DNA of 64,000 nt. Origin: Candidatus Nitrosocosmicus oleophilus. GTDB lineage: Archaea > Thermoproteota > Nitrososphaeria > Nitrososphaerales > Nitrososphaeraceae. Numbering within the stretch: position 1 is the first letter of the stretch; every line of letters starts with the position of its first letter. Made by a program: the position numbers and the translations under genes. Under the pieces are notes generated by a model. The model worked only from the letters and a program-made list of their open reading frames with translations. It did not search any database and was not told where the DNA came from. Below are positions 45,666-54,085 of this stretch, piece after piece. The DNA is taken from the NCBI RefSeq assembly GCF_000802205.1, contig NZ_CP012850.1, positions 2,754,587-2,818,586 of the forward strand, written 5' to 3'.

Positions 45666-46352
45666 TTAATCTATCTTTATCTCTTTTCCCTTTCGCTTTG
45701 CGTTATCTCTTTTGTTAAATACAATCTCTAGTATTCCGTTTTGGTATGTGGACTTGGCGGCCTCAGGATTGGCTTCCTTCGGTAGATCTATTGTTTTGTG
45801 ATATTTTCTTTGGGAGTTGTTTGCTGATACCTCCACTGTTTCTTCAAAGGCGCTTATCTTGATGTCTTCTTTTTTTACACCAGGCAATTCCAGCACAACT
45901 TTGACCTCTTTATCACTTGTGTTCAGGTCAACGAGAGGTTCTCTCTCGGCGGATATCTGTTGTGAAGATTCTGTTACATTTCCGAATGTACCTGTAACCC
46001 CCGATTGGTTAGGTGATCTTACGTTTCCAAACTCTCTCACTTTGGGTTTGCCATAGGGTCCAATAGTCATTGAGTAGCCATACACTAACGGTCCAACTTC
46101 TCTTACCATTGAACCATCAGAAGTTTGATACTCCCTTACCAACTCTTTTGGAGCATTGGTTTGGATATCCCTTAAACGTCCAAACATGCTATCCAGTTCT
46201 CTATCCATATCATCAAATTCTTTGAAAGGGTCCATGCCAAACAAATTGCGGTGCCAATCTAACATTCTCTTTGTTCTCCTCATGCCACTACCAAAGTCAA
46301 AAAATCTGTTATACCAATCGTTATCATTGTTGTCTATGGGTTTAATGCTCAT
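45666..46352 (-). CDS. Hsp20/alpha-crystallin family small heat shock protein
   Basis: ATP-independent chaperone that holds unfolding proteins. I choose the ATG at 46352 (MSIKPIDNNDNDWYNRFFDF); an upstream TTG at 46361 is possible. The alpha-crystallin domain covers about residues 130-225 (PLVDLNTSDKEVKVVLELPG, VKKEDIKISAFEETVEVSA, LPKEANPEAAKSTYQNGILE), and the N-terminal arm is long (FGMDPFKEFDDMDRELDSMF). The C-terminus EIKID lacks a clear IxI motif. A palindrome in the promoter suggests stress control. Confidence 0.88.
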   Translation of the reverse strand: MSIKPIDNNDNDWYNRFFDFGSGMRRTKRMLDWHRNLFGMDPFKEFDDMDRELDSMFGRLRDIQTNAPKELVREYQTSDGSMVREVGPLVYGYSMTIGPYGKPKVREFGNVRSPNQSGVTGTFGNVTESSQQISAEREPLVDLNTSDKEVKVVLELPGVKKEDIKISAFEETVEVSANNSQRKYHKTIDLPKEANPEAAKSTYQNGILEIVFNKRDNAKRKGKEIKID

Positions 46353-46364
46353 ATTTATCAAGAA

Positions 46365-46380
46365 TGTAATATATATTACA
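46365..46380. promoter_or_regulatory. Palindromic TATA/operator element upstream of hsp20
   Basis: TGTAATATATATTACA is a perfect 16-base palindrome 13-28 bases upstream of the hsp20 ATG and includes a TATA-like core. It could be the promoter with a repressor dyad. It may also serve the divergent zinc-ribbon gene at 46466. Confidence 0.55.
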
Positions 46381-46465
46381 ATATATATTTTTTTCTAACA
46401 TAGTTGGTCATAATTTCACAATACGTAAAAATATATATTGTCTATTGCAGATCTAAGGAGATAAA

Positions 46466-46678
46466 ATGGGTCCAGAGTTTTGTTGCGAGAAATTTAAGGA
46501 AGAGCGTGAAAGTGAATGTATTAAACAGGATACAGAGATTTTCAAGTATTCAGGGGATCAGAAAGGAGTGTACTATCTAATGTTTGGACGCAATATTGCA
46601 AGTGCACCATTGGAGTTTTGTCCATATTGCGGGAAGAGATTGGTTGTTGCCCAGAATCATGAATCAAATGATCGTTAA
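46466..46678 (+). CDS. Small zinc-ribbon protein next to hsp20
   Basis: 70 residues, MGPEFCCEKFKEERESECIK, ending LEFCPYCGKRLVVAQNHESN. The CCxxF and CPYCG pairs probably bind zinc. A good Shine-Dalgarno (AAGGAG) lies 6 bases before the ATG. Divergent from hsp20 with 113 bases between, so possibly stress-linked (inference). Confidence 0.7.
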   Translation: MGPEFCCEKFKEERESECIKQDTEIFKYSGDQKGVYYLMFGRNIASAPLEFCPYCGKRLVVAQNHESNDR

Positions 46679-46680
46679 GG

Positions 46681-46771
46681 CGGCCCCATTTTTCAGATCG
46701 ACGTTAATATTTCAAATGTGTGTCTTTGCAGATATCGTAATGGTAGTAAAGGTAAGCCGTCGCCAAAATAT
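46681..46771 (+). repeat. 90-bp repeat (copy B)
   Basis: Second copy of 44803-44893, immediately after the zinc-ribbon gene stop. The following 235 bases to 47007 show no gene. Confidence 0.65.
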
Positions 46772-47007
46772 GGAGACAACAGCAGAATATACAGATGTCT
46801 CCTTTTTATCCACACAACACTAAACTTATCTCAATACGAATAAAAATTAGATAGTAACTTATCGACCCCATTATCCATTACTTGCCATTTAGACTAGGAA
46901 TCCTCAGTTGTCTTTAGTATAGTGACTATTTTGGTATACAATCTGATTATGTTTGGCCCGGCCAGCCACCTTACAATAGAATAGAAATAGAATCACGCTT
47001 TGAAAGT

Positions 47008-47238
47008 TTAATATCGCTTTATGGTAGCTTCTCTGTATTTCTCCCTCATTAGGCCCTTGCGATATGGCTTTGTTCTTAATCTATGGTTACAACATGGACA
47101 ATATAGATTATCATCCCATTTTATGAATATCTCTCATAAGGTGCATCTTTTCTGTCCTTCCGGGTATCTAGTTGGGAATTCAGGATTCCTTTTGGCCCTA
47201 AACCTTTCACATATTCCGTTACAAATCAAAGAGCACAT
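47008..47238 (-). pseudogene. Zinc-ribbon paralogue with one in-frame TGA
   Basis: The minus strand reads MCSLICNGICERFRAKRNPE ... EGQKRCTL-TGA-EIFIKWD ... YCPCCNHRLRT ... TIKRY. It is collinear with the intact 73-aa protein at 41524 and has no frameshift. The TGA replaces the second Cys of the first zinc-binding pair (CSVC in the paralogue). Selenocysteine is formally possible but nothing supports it here; a C-to-A mutation is simpler. Confidence 0.65.
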
Positions 47239-47566
47239 TGTAGAAGGAAATTTATGCTTATAATCATTCTGGTACTTTTTTTATTCAAAATTTCTATTAC
47301 ATATTTATACATTGTAGATGTGGGAGTTAAATTCAAGAGATAAAATAGCGGCGCAAAAGACAAGATTAGAATATTTGTTCAATACTTTTAGTTAAAATGG
47401 GGATAACTCCCTCTTTAATGCAATTAATTTCAATGTGGATATATTAGAAAGTAGTCTAAATCAAGCCCCTTGATAGTTTTGACTGGAAAACCGAAAAAGC
47501 AATATCATCAAGTTTTACCAAGGGATTGGAAAATAGTGTCATTCCTGTCAGTCCGGTCACTATCCA
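47239..47566. other. Non-coding spacer
   Basis: About 330 bases between two minus-strand pseudogenes; nothing recognised. Confidence 0.3.
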
Positions 47567-48404
47567 TTAATTAACTAGCAAATCGTGCAATCTAGTTAAC
47601 TTCTCCCGTATCTCATCGAATTTTGACATGTCTGGTCTATAATAGTGTCTAACAAATATCGAATTAGCTATTCTACCTTGTAATAGATCTATCAACTCTG
47701 TCTCTACTCCTTCGTTTCTCAAGAAGGTAGCAAAGATCTTTCTACAATAGGACATGTAAAATTTTTGATGGTTTCGTTCAAAAGTTAATCTAACTTTGTC
47801 ATAATTCAAAACTTCATCTCCATGTTCTTCGACAAGATTCAATATATCCTCATTCATAATCGAGATAAATGTCTTTTTGGTCCTTCTCAGGGATATGGAC
47901 GGAAATCTAAAATGTTCTAAAACTTTTCTATCCTTAGAGAGATATTCTTTCTTTGGTTCCCTAATTGGAAGTAAATTGAATGATTCCAAAGTTTCGGCCG
48001 GCCGCAAGCCTGTCAAAACCCCAAATTACATGATATTTGAAAATCGCGGATATTTTTCAATTGACTTTTTAACTCAGTCGACCATATTACTGAATTCATT
48101 GTCTAGATTCGTCATGATCTGAAAACTCGCGAGCGAGTCTCTGCTTACGGTCCATTTCAACTGATACCTATTCTTGTAATCTTGCCACCTATCGTAACAA
48201 CCCAAATATTTAGACAACAATGCCAATGATTTCATTATGTGCTTCTTCTTGTCATTAGAAAACTCCATTATCTCTGAGAAATCTCCTGTTACCATCAAAT
48301 GATCATACCTCCTTGCATATGCGATCCTAGTTTTCATTGTGACACGGTTTAGACCAATTGATTCCATGTACTGCAAGAATTTATTATAATCTATATGTTT
48401 TTAG
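47567..48404 (-). pseudogene. Integrase relic with two nonsense codons
   Basis: Same family as the integrase at 15.3 kb. One continuous frame on the minus strand: YNKFLQYMESIGLNRVTMKT ... NMVD-TGA-VKKSIEKYPRFSNIM-TAA-FGVLTGLRPAETLESF ... SYCRKIFATFLRN ... SIFVRHYYRPDM. The TGA stands where the intact protein has Trp (MIDWIKK). The catalytic Arg, box II and Tyr are retained. The first 50 residues are missing; the frame begins 30 bases from att copy 3. Confidence 0.8.
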
Positions 48405-48434
48405 TCGTTGGAGTTACTATAATCGTTAATTTGT

Positions 48435-48494
48435 CCTCTCAAGGCGACGATCCCGGGTTCAAAACCCGGCCGGAGCATCCTCTGTTTGGAATTT
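48435..48494 (+). repeat. att site copy 3
   Basis: Matches 15251-15310 with one mismatch (AAAACCC for AAATCCC in the T loop region). It marks a third, older integration end. Confidence 0.85.
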
Positions 48495-48650
48495 CCAAAT
48501 TTGGAGGCTTAAGATAGTAATAATTTATCAATATCTAGTTCAAATGATGAAAATTATAGCGTTATCAATCATTCAAACGAGAAGGGAAGGATTGAAAAAG
48601 AAAACACGTTATCAAAATAAACGTCAATAAGTAAGAACACTCATGAATTA
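48495..48650 (+). pseudogene. N-terminal remnant of another integrase beside att copy 3
   Basis: Just as the intact integrase begins next to att copy 1, here the bases after the att repeat read DSNNLSISSSNDENYSVINH, then SNEKGRIEKENTLSK and a stop, parallel to DNNLSKYTLNDKYSEHNQNE ... RDEKDTLPNS. Only about 40 codons remain. It shows that an element of the same family once lay to the right. Confidence 0.65.
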
Positions 48651-48771
48651 TTATAAGAGAGTAATGGATTCTTAAGCACGGAAATGAGGAAATAAACTAA
48701 TCCAATGATGTATTCGTTTAAAAGCTTGGCCTAAGAGAAAATGTTTAAAGGATTAACATAAAAATATTCTG

Positions 48772-49017
48772 ATGAGTTTTGAGGATAATATCCTCATCAA
48801 AAGTAATCTTGTTGTATGCGGACAGTTACTAGGAATTTACGATTCTAAAAAAACACTTTGGACAATAGAACAATTATACCAGAAGATATTTGATGACTTT
48901 AGACTAAATCAAAATAGGCTAAGTTTAAAACGATTCGTAAAAGATGTAAATTGGATTATAGGACACCACCTAATCTCCTTTCAAGATCTTAAGGTTCAGC
49001 CACTTTCAAATAAATAA
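48772..49017 (+). CDS. Hypothetical 81-aa protein
   Basis: MSFEDNILIKSNLVVCGQLL, with a helical middle (TIEQLYQKIFDDFRLNQNRL) that could be a helix-turn-helix. ATG start, followed 28 bases later by a zinc-ribbon gene on the same strand, so they may be an operon. No family recognised. Confidence 0.55.
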   Translation: MSFEDNILIKSNLVVCGQLLGIYDSKKTLWTIEQLYQKIFDDFRLNQNRLSLKRFVKDVNWIIGHHLISFQDLKVQPLSNK

Positions 49018-49045
49018 TAATAATCAACACATATTCTTTTATGTA

Positions 49046-49537
49046 TTGTATAAAGATTTTGGGAAACCATGTCCTTGGTGTATGTCTTGGGTTAAAAGTG
49101 AAATTAAGATAGAAGTCTCGCTAGTGAATTGGAATAATCGAACTGGACTGTTTACTGTGTATGGTAGGGCCGAATGCCGCTATTGTAAAAAAACGATGAA
49201 TGGGAAGAATAGATTCAACAAATTCAGTCAGGATAATAACCCATCGAATTGGTGGACGGATTGGAAAATAATTCCTTTGGCTCTCATGGAGCATGCTGAA
49301 TGCCCCAAATGTGGTTCGAAAAATATTACCACAGAGAATATTGAGGCTATCACTACGAATGAGGGTATTGACATTTTAGTCTCCTTTAGGTGTAAAAATT
49401 GCAATAATACCAAATTTCAAATTATTAGAGAATTTCAAAGTTTATGGGATGAAATTGAATCAATCAAAATAAGTCCAGACAATATAGAAATTGTTAAGGT
49501 TCATTCAGACCAAATAAATCAATCTTTCAATGATTAA
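49046..49537 (+). CDS. Zinc-ribbon protein with four CxxC pairs
   Basis: 163 residues from a TTG. Cys pairs are CPWCMSW, CRYCKKT, CPKCGSK and CKNCNNT, two ribbons of four Cys each. The middle is Trp-rich (NNPSNWWTDWKIIPLALM). Probably zinc- and nucleic-acid- or protein-binding. An accessory gene next to element relics; specific function unknown. Confidence 0.65.
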   Translation: MYKDFGKPCPWCMSWVKSEIKIEVSLVNWNNRTGLFTVYGRAECRYCKKTMNGKNRFNKFSQDNNPSNWWTDWKIIPLALMEHAECPKCGSKNITTENIEAITTNEGIDILVSFRCKNCNNTKFQIIREFQSLWDEIESIKISPDNIEIVKVHSDQINQSFND

Positions 49538-49615
49538 AATATCTTAGGAGGAAATAAGACATATGAGGCTTATAACTTAGAAGTAAGATTTTCCTAATCC
49601 CTTATGAGGGTTTAA

Positions 49616-49830
49616 TGGGAATCATAATTGTGGTTAGTTCGACTGTTGACTTTGACCCATTACCAGATAACTCACACAAATTTAAACACAGAATTATAGT
49701 AAAGAGAGATTCTAAAGATTTTACTAAGGTATTGACTGCTTTTCCTGTAATAAATGATAAAACAAAAGAATTAGTCGCTTTTGTAGAATTATAATGGGAA
49801 AAAGACGACTATAATAGGGATACGACGTAA
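49616..49830 (+). pseudogene. Paralogue of the 71-aa gene at 25.6 kb, with in-frame TAA
   Basis: MGIIIVVSSTVDFDPLPDNS ... AFPVINDKTKELVAFVEL-TAA-WEKDDYNRDTT. The intact copy has Lys at the stop position (VELKWEKDEYNRE). There is no frameshift. Motif copy 15 lies 114 bases downstream, at almost the same distance as motif copy 2 from the intact gene. Confidence 0.7.
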
Positions 49831-49943
49831 GCCTAAAATGAGTTTTGATGAAATTCCTAGTCCTACATCTATTTCATAATCTTAGATTTTTTTGACTTCT
49901 GTTTAATATAATTTGTATTATAGATCTGAAATTAATACTGTTT

Positions 49944-49966
49944 CGTGGGGGTAAGTTTTTCTTAAC
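49944..49966 (+). repeat. Dispersed motif copy 15
   Basis: GTGGGGGTAAGTTTTTCTTA, plus orientation, 114 bases behind the pseudogene stop. It is the rightmost copy in the window. Confidence 0.75.
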
Positions 49967-50126
49967 ATTATTGGATTGTTTACTTCAATGACGATTGCTA
50001 AATTCCTACTTAATTTCAACAAGAGTAGCCTAAGGATTATTAATTTAATGTCTACTGTTATCCATAGCTTTATTTTCTAGCAGTAAGATTTTACTAATAC
50101 ATTACTCGATAGACTTACTATAAAAG

Positions 50127-50288
50127 ATGATTGTAACAAAAGAGATGAAAGAAAAGATTGATAAAAACGGTTTTCCAGATGATTTTATTTTTTGTTCTAA
50201 TTGTGTAACCTTTAATTCTATTGCACATAAGAAAGTAGGAGATGAAGTAGTTTGTATCAATTGTCATACTGATAAATATTTTTCATAA
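50127..50288 (+). CDS. Mini zinc-ribbon protein, 53 aa
   Basis: MIVTKEMKEKIDKNGFPDDF, then IFCSNCVTFNSIAHKK and VVCINCHTDKYFS. Two CxxC pairs at typical ribbon spacing. ATG start, no frameshift. Function unknown, but small zinc ribbons of this kind are frequent in this window. Confidence 0.6.
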   Translation: MIVTKEMKEKIDKNGFPDDFIFCSNCVTFNSIAHKKVGDEVVCINCHTDKYFS

Positions 50289-50499
50289 TAGACCATAATC
50301 ATTTCTGTCAATCGCAATTATCCTTCCAATAGGATCAAAAAGAGTAAAGGTTGTGAAGATTCTAGAAATGGAATTGTACAAAAATAGGTGAGGTCAGTGG
50401 CTTAATTACTTCAAATTATTGTTCTATTACATGGCATATTAACAAATTGACTACTCTCTTTGACTAATTCCTAATATTTCATTTGATGGTAAAAAATGA

Positions 50500-51100
50500 G
50501 TGTTAAGATTAAAACGAGATAATATAAGAAATTCGACCTTATTGCCTTTTACGGTTGGATTTTTGTTAATGACAAGTTTTGGTATTTTGAACATGTCATT
50601 TTAATCCAACAATCAAGCTTATGCTACCTTAGAAGATAATAACAAGATAGTCAATTCAATTAAAAAAGCTTGTCCAAATTATGAAGGCAATGGCAATATC
50701 AGAGTTTTAGCATCTGATATTTTTGAGGTGTGTTTAGGACACAATAACCAACCTCCAGCTACTCCAGGTCCTAATCCAACTGCATTCCCTCATAATTATG
50801 TGAACTTTGTGGCCACTGCGGTTGCTTTTGAGGACGAAGCATTTGAGGCGAATATTACTATTAGGGACAATAGTAGTAATTATTTACAATCTTATTTGAT
50901 ATCTGTAGACGGAGATGATCCCACTACATCAAATGAAAAAGTCCGATGAATTTGTAATTCCAGTTGAAGACGAATTCGGTGTTAGTGTCGCAGTAAAATC
51001 CCTATTTGAGCAAAGACCTTACACCATTGTCCTTGGGTCAGAATCTTGTCAACAAGGGTCCAATACTACGTGCGTTGGGACCATGGGCATCTCTAATTAA
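50500..51100 (+). pseudogene. Secreted protein with in-frame TAA and one frameshift
   Basis: A GTG at 50500 opens a signal peptide (TLLPFTVGFLLMTSFGILNM) that meets TAA at about 50603-50605. The same frame resumes NNQAYATLEDNNKIVNSIKK and continues to 50949. A one-base shift in an A-run near 50936 then joins to SDEFVIPVEDEFGVSVAVKS, which stops at 51100 after two Cys. The original product was an exported protein of about 200 residues. Confidence 0.6.
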
Positions 51101-51685
51101 CACCTTGAAATTGAGATACTAGGCCAGGATGAGAATAGCAACAATTGATTCATAAAATGAACAATCATTGAAGACCTGTAATATGAAAGGTGAATATCTA
51201 TGGCATTCTAGAGGTCACCACGTAAATAGCTAATAGTGCCTCTATGATTGAGCGAAAATGGTTTCTTCTGAATTTTTACACAGGTTCATCAGATAGTGCT
51301 TTAACACTACCATAATCGAATAGCAAGAATATTTTGTTGGATCAAATCGACTTAATTTTGTCTTGTAAACTTTTTTGATTAATTTTTATTAGAAGACTTT
51401 CATTTACGCTGTAATATAGCTCATATATTTTTGTCGAAAAATTTGTTAATGAATTCGTGGCAGAGAGCCAAAGATATCAGAACATAATATTGGGTTTTAA
51501 TAATCGATACCTGCTGCCCAGAACTAATTTACTCAAAGTATTGATTTTACAAATAAGTTTAATGGATTAGATGTTTTACTGTTTGCCAACCGATCTGACA
51601 ATTATTCTTTTGTATTTGTGTGAAAAAAAGGAAGGAATGGTTTCGATCCGATTATCTCACATCCACTTTGTCTTCCTGATGTTGA
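51101..51685. other. Non-coding region
   Basis: About 585 bases between converging genes; no gene, repeat or RNA recognised. Confidence 0.35.
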
Positions 51686-52363
51686 CTAAGGACTGGACTC
51701 TATTGAAGTTAAGTTATTGCTTCTAGCATTACTAGTCTGATTTGAATTAGGATTGGTCACAGAGGTATTGTTCATTTGATTGCTGGCATTGCTTGTGTCT
51801 ATGCTGGATATTGTGGAGGCTATTGCTGAAAGTCCTGCTGTGGCACATTCCTCGTCGATTTTACCACTAGGAGCTCCACTTACACCAATCCCGCCGACGA
51901 CCTCATCGCCTGCTCTAATGGGGAGACCACCAGGAAGGACAGTGAACCCTTCAACTGCTATTATTCCAGGGTTAGAGGTCTTTGCACGCTCCTCCAATCC
52001 AGATGTAGGTGACTGGAAGCCCACAGCAGCATATGCTTTGTCTTGTGCAACATCTACTGAAGCGCCGGTAGTTCCGTCACCCCTGGCCAGCAGAATATCT
52101 ATACCGTCTCGATTCAAAACAGACACGGTGACAGGAAATCCTTTATCGGTACAGGCATCTTGTGTGGCCATTGCTAACTGTTGGGCGACTTTTAATGGAA
52201 TCGTATGCTGGGTATTTAGAACCATTGATGTTGAATTATCCTCAGTTGCATTGGCATCGTTAATCATCGATGACATAAAGAAAAACCCGGGTCCTGATAA
52301 TACCATCAGCAGCAAAAATTTTGAATCTCTAAATTTATTAAAAACTGGTAGTTTCATTTTCAT
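51686..52363 (-). CDS. Secreted HbpS/GlcG (DUF336) family protein
   Basis: 225 residues. Signal peptide (FLLLMVLSGPGFFFMSSMIN), then the GlcG/HbpS domain: PLKVAQQLAMATQDACTDKG, FPVTVSVLNRDGIDILLARG, ASVDVAQDKAYAAVGFQSPT, VLPGGLPIRAGDEVVGGIGV, SGAPSGKIDEECATAG. Members bind heme or act as extracytoplasmic sensors or corrinoid-related proteins. The C-terminal 40 residues are Ser/Asn-rich and may be a wall linker. An ordinary chromosomal gene. Confidence 0.8.
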   Translation of the reverse strand: MKMKLPVFNKFRDSKFLLLMVLSGPGFFFMSSMINDANATEDNSTSMVLNTQHTIPLKVAQQLAMATQDACTDKGFPVTVSVLNRDGIDILLARGDGTTGASVDVAQDKAYAAVGFQSPTSGLEERAKTSNPGIIAVEGFTVLPGGLPIRAGDEVVGGIGVSGAPSGKIDEECATAGLSAIASTISSIDTSNASNQMNNTSVTNPNSNQTSNARSNNLTSIESSP

Positions 52364-52386
52364 TTAATAGCTAGTCGATAGATTAT

Positions 52387-52590
52387 TTAAGAAGTATTTT
52401 GTCGAAGTTGTACTATTTTGATAATCTCCTTCTTTAGATTCGGAATGAATATCATGGTGTCAACAAAATCTGCCTCCAGTACATGAAGATCTTTTAGCAT
52501 ACTACAGCATAGTAAATAGCCTGAATGTAATCTAGGTCCAAGCTGATTATAATTCACATGTAATTGAGGCACTAATACTGAAACCAACAT
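52387..52590 (-). CDS. Doubtful 67-aa ORF
   Basis: MLVSVLVPQLHVNYNQLGPR, then LHSGYLLCCSMLKDLHVLEA. It could be a remnant of a longer gene. Composition is acceptable but there is no family match or Shine-Dalgarno. The following 260 bases to 52848 show nothing. Confidence 0.3.
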   Translation of the reverse strand: MLVSVLVPQLHVNYNQLGPRLHSGYLLCCSMLKDLHVLEADFVDTMIFIPNLKKEIIKIVQLRQNTS

Positions 52591-52848
52591 TCAAGTCGGC
52601 TGTATTAGTAATGTGTTAACAAGAAAAGACATCAAAAAAAAATAAATTAGGCACTCGAATTAATTGTAATAAATACCCATTTCGAAAGATTACCTTTCTT
52701 CAATTATCAGAAATCATAGCCCTGTCAGCATGAGGATCAATGTGGACCCTATGCTTTTCCACACATTCGAAAGATCTTTAAACTTGTGATTATTGGATGC
52801 AATTGTCTCCCCTCTCGAGCCAAAGTTCAATTCTTTGAAGACCAAAAA

Positions 52849-53112
52849 CTAATCTCTAAGATGAGTGTGAATTCGTCCATCATGAAGGAGAATTAGGAGT
52901 AGAATATAGCCAAACCTCTTCATCTTCATTGGTTGAAATAGTTTAGATAAATTTACAAATTCCATCACGTTCTCCCTGCTGTCAAGAGAAAATACTTCAA
53001 ATCCAGATTGATGACATTTTGTGAAAAAATCTCGAGACAGTCTGTTAACTTCTACCATTTCATCATGGTTTTTCTTAGCTCGACAAAAGAAAATTTTAAT
53101 CTGCCCACACAA
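52849..53112 (-). pseudogene. Truncated, frameshifted copy of the DUF1428-like gene
   Basis: Carries KKNHDEMVEVNRLSRDFFTK and GFEVFSLDSRENVMEFVNLS, identical to the intact protein at 11347. After FVNLSK the frame is lost by one base, and the C-terminal third is missing. DNA identity through the shared part is very high, so the duplication is recent. Confidence 0.75.
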
Positions 53113-53257
53113 ACGTTTTTTATTTGAAAAAGCAGTAGTGCTATTAATGACGAGTCATATCTAAAGAAGGATATCAAAATTATTCAGGGATCGAAGGTAC
53201 ACTTACAAATAATAGGGAGTTTGATCTTTATTCTAATATTGATTTTTTATGAAAATT

Positions 53258-54085
53258 CTAACTCTTGATCCCAAGGATCATTGAAATTGGGAAATAGAAG
53301 AAAATTTCTCCATTTTTCAAATGACTTTTCATGCCCAGATTATCCAACGTAATATCGATCTTAAATAATTGTCTAATTTTGGGTATGTCCTCAGGATTTG
53401 GAAATGACGATTCTAATATGCTCTCGAGTCCCATTTCTAACTCATGATGCCTGGATTTTAAATTAGTTAGGCCGGCCTCATGCATTAATCCTCTTAACAT
53501 ATCAAAAGTCATTGCTCCGGTGTGTGAGCTATCGCGTAATTTCTCTACTTGGTTATACGCCTCAACTTTATTTTTATCTGGAGTAACATCAATTATGAAG
53601 ATTTTTCCTTTTGGTTTGCAAACACGCTTCATTTCTTCAAGTACTTGTTTTGGTTCAATCAAATGATGAAAGCTATATCTTGTTACCACCAAAGAAAAGG
53701 AATCATCCCCAAAGGGAAGTCTAGCTACATCCCCTACCTTCCAATCTATATTACTAAGTTTTCTTTCTATCTGGAGATTTTTTGCTTCTTCAATCATAGC
53801 AGGAGTTATGTCAATACCTGTAACGTGATTTACTTTATTAGCGAACTCGCAAGCTATAATTCCTGGCCCACATGCCACGTCCAAAACTTTGTCATCGATT
53901 TGTGGGAGGCTCATTTCAAACATCAAATCTAATCCATAATGATTTGAATGTTGAGCCATTTGTGAAAATGGAATGGCCTGTTTTGTAAATTGAGATACTA
54001 TAATGTCATTATGGGATACACCATTCTCATGAGTATTTGAATCCACATTAAGGACATGATTTTGCCAAATATAAAAATTATTCAT
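53258..54085 (-). CDS. Class I SAM-dependent methyltransferase
   Basis: 275 residues. Motif I VLDVACGPG is at 67-75; VTGIDITPAMIEEAK carries the ribose-binding acidic residue; VGDVARLPFGDDSFSLVVTR is motifs II-III; then FHHLIEPKQVLEEMKRVCKP. It resembles the UbiE/MenG-like or arsenite/small-molecule methyltransferases. The substrate cannot be read from the sequence. The first 40 residues differ from the family, and the ATG at the SQMAQHS region would give a shorter, more typical start. Confidence 0.8.
   Translation of the reverse strand: MNNFYIWQNHVLNVDSNTHENGVSHNDIIVSQFTKQAIPFSQMAQHSNHYGLDLMFEMSLPQIDDKVLDVACGPGIIACEFANKVNHVTGIDITPAMIEEAKNLQIERKLSNIDWKVGDVARLPFGDDSFSLVVTRYSFHHLIEPKQVLEEMKRVCKPKGKIFIIDVTPDKNKVEAYNQVEKLRDSSHTGAMTFDMLRGLMHEAGLTNLKSRHHELEMGLESILESSFPNPEDIPKIRQLFKIDITLDNLGMKSHLKNGEIFFYFPISMILGIKS

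Noticed and set aside
47008-47238. Possible selenocysteine codon in the zinc-ribbon copy
   Set aside because: TGA replaces Cys, which fits Sec in form, but there is no SECIS-like structure seen, Sec machinery is not known from this class, and an intact Cys paralogue exists; a nonsense mutation is simpler.
23685-49966. CRISPR array as explanation for the dispersed motif
   Set aside because: Copies are in both orientations, hundreds of bases to several kb apart, and no regular spacers or cas genes are present.
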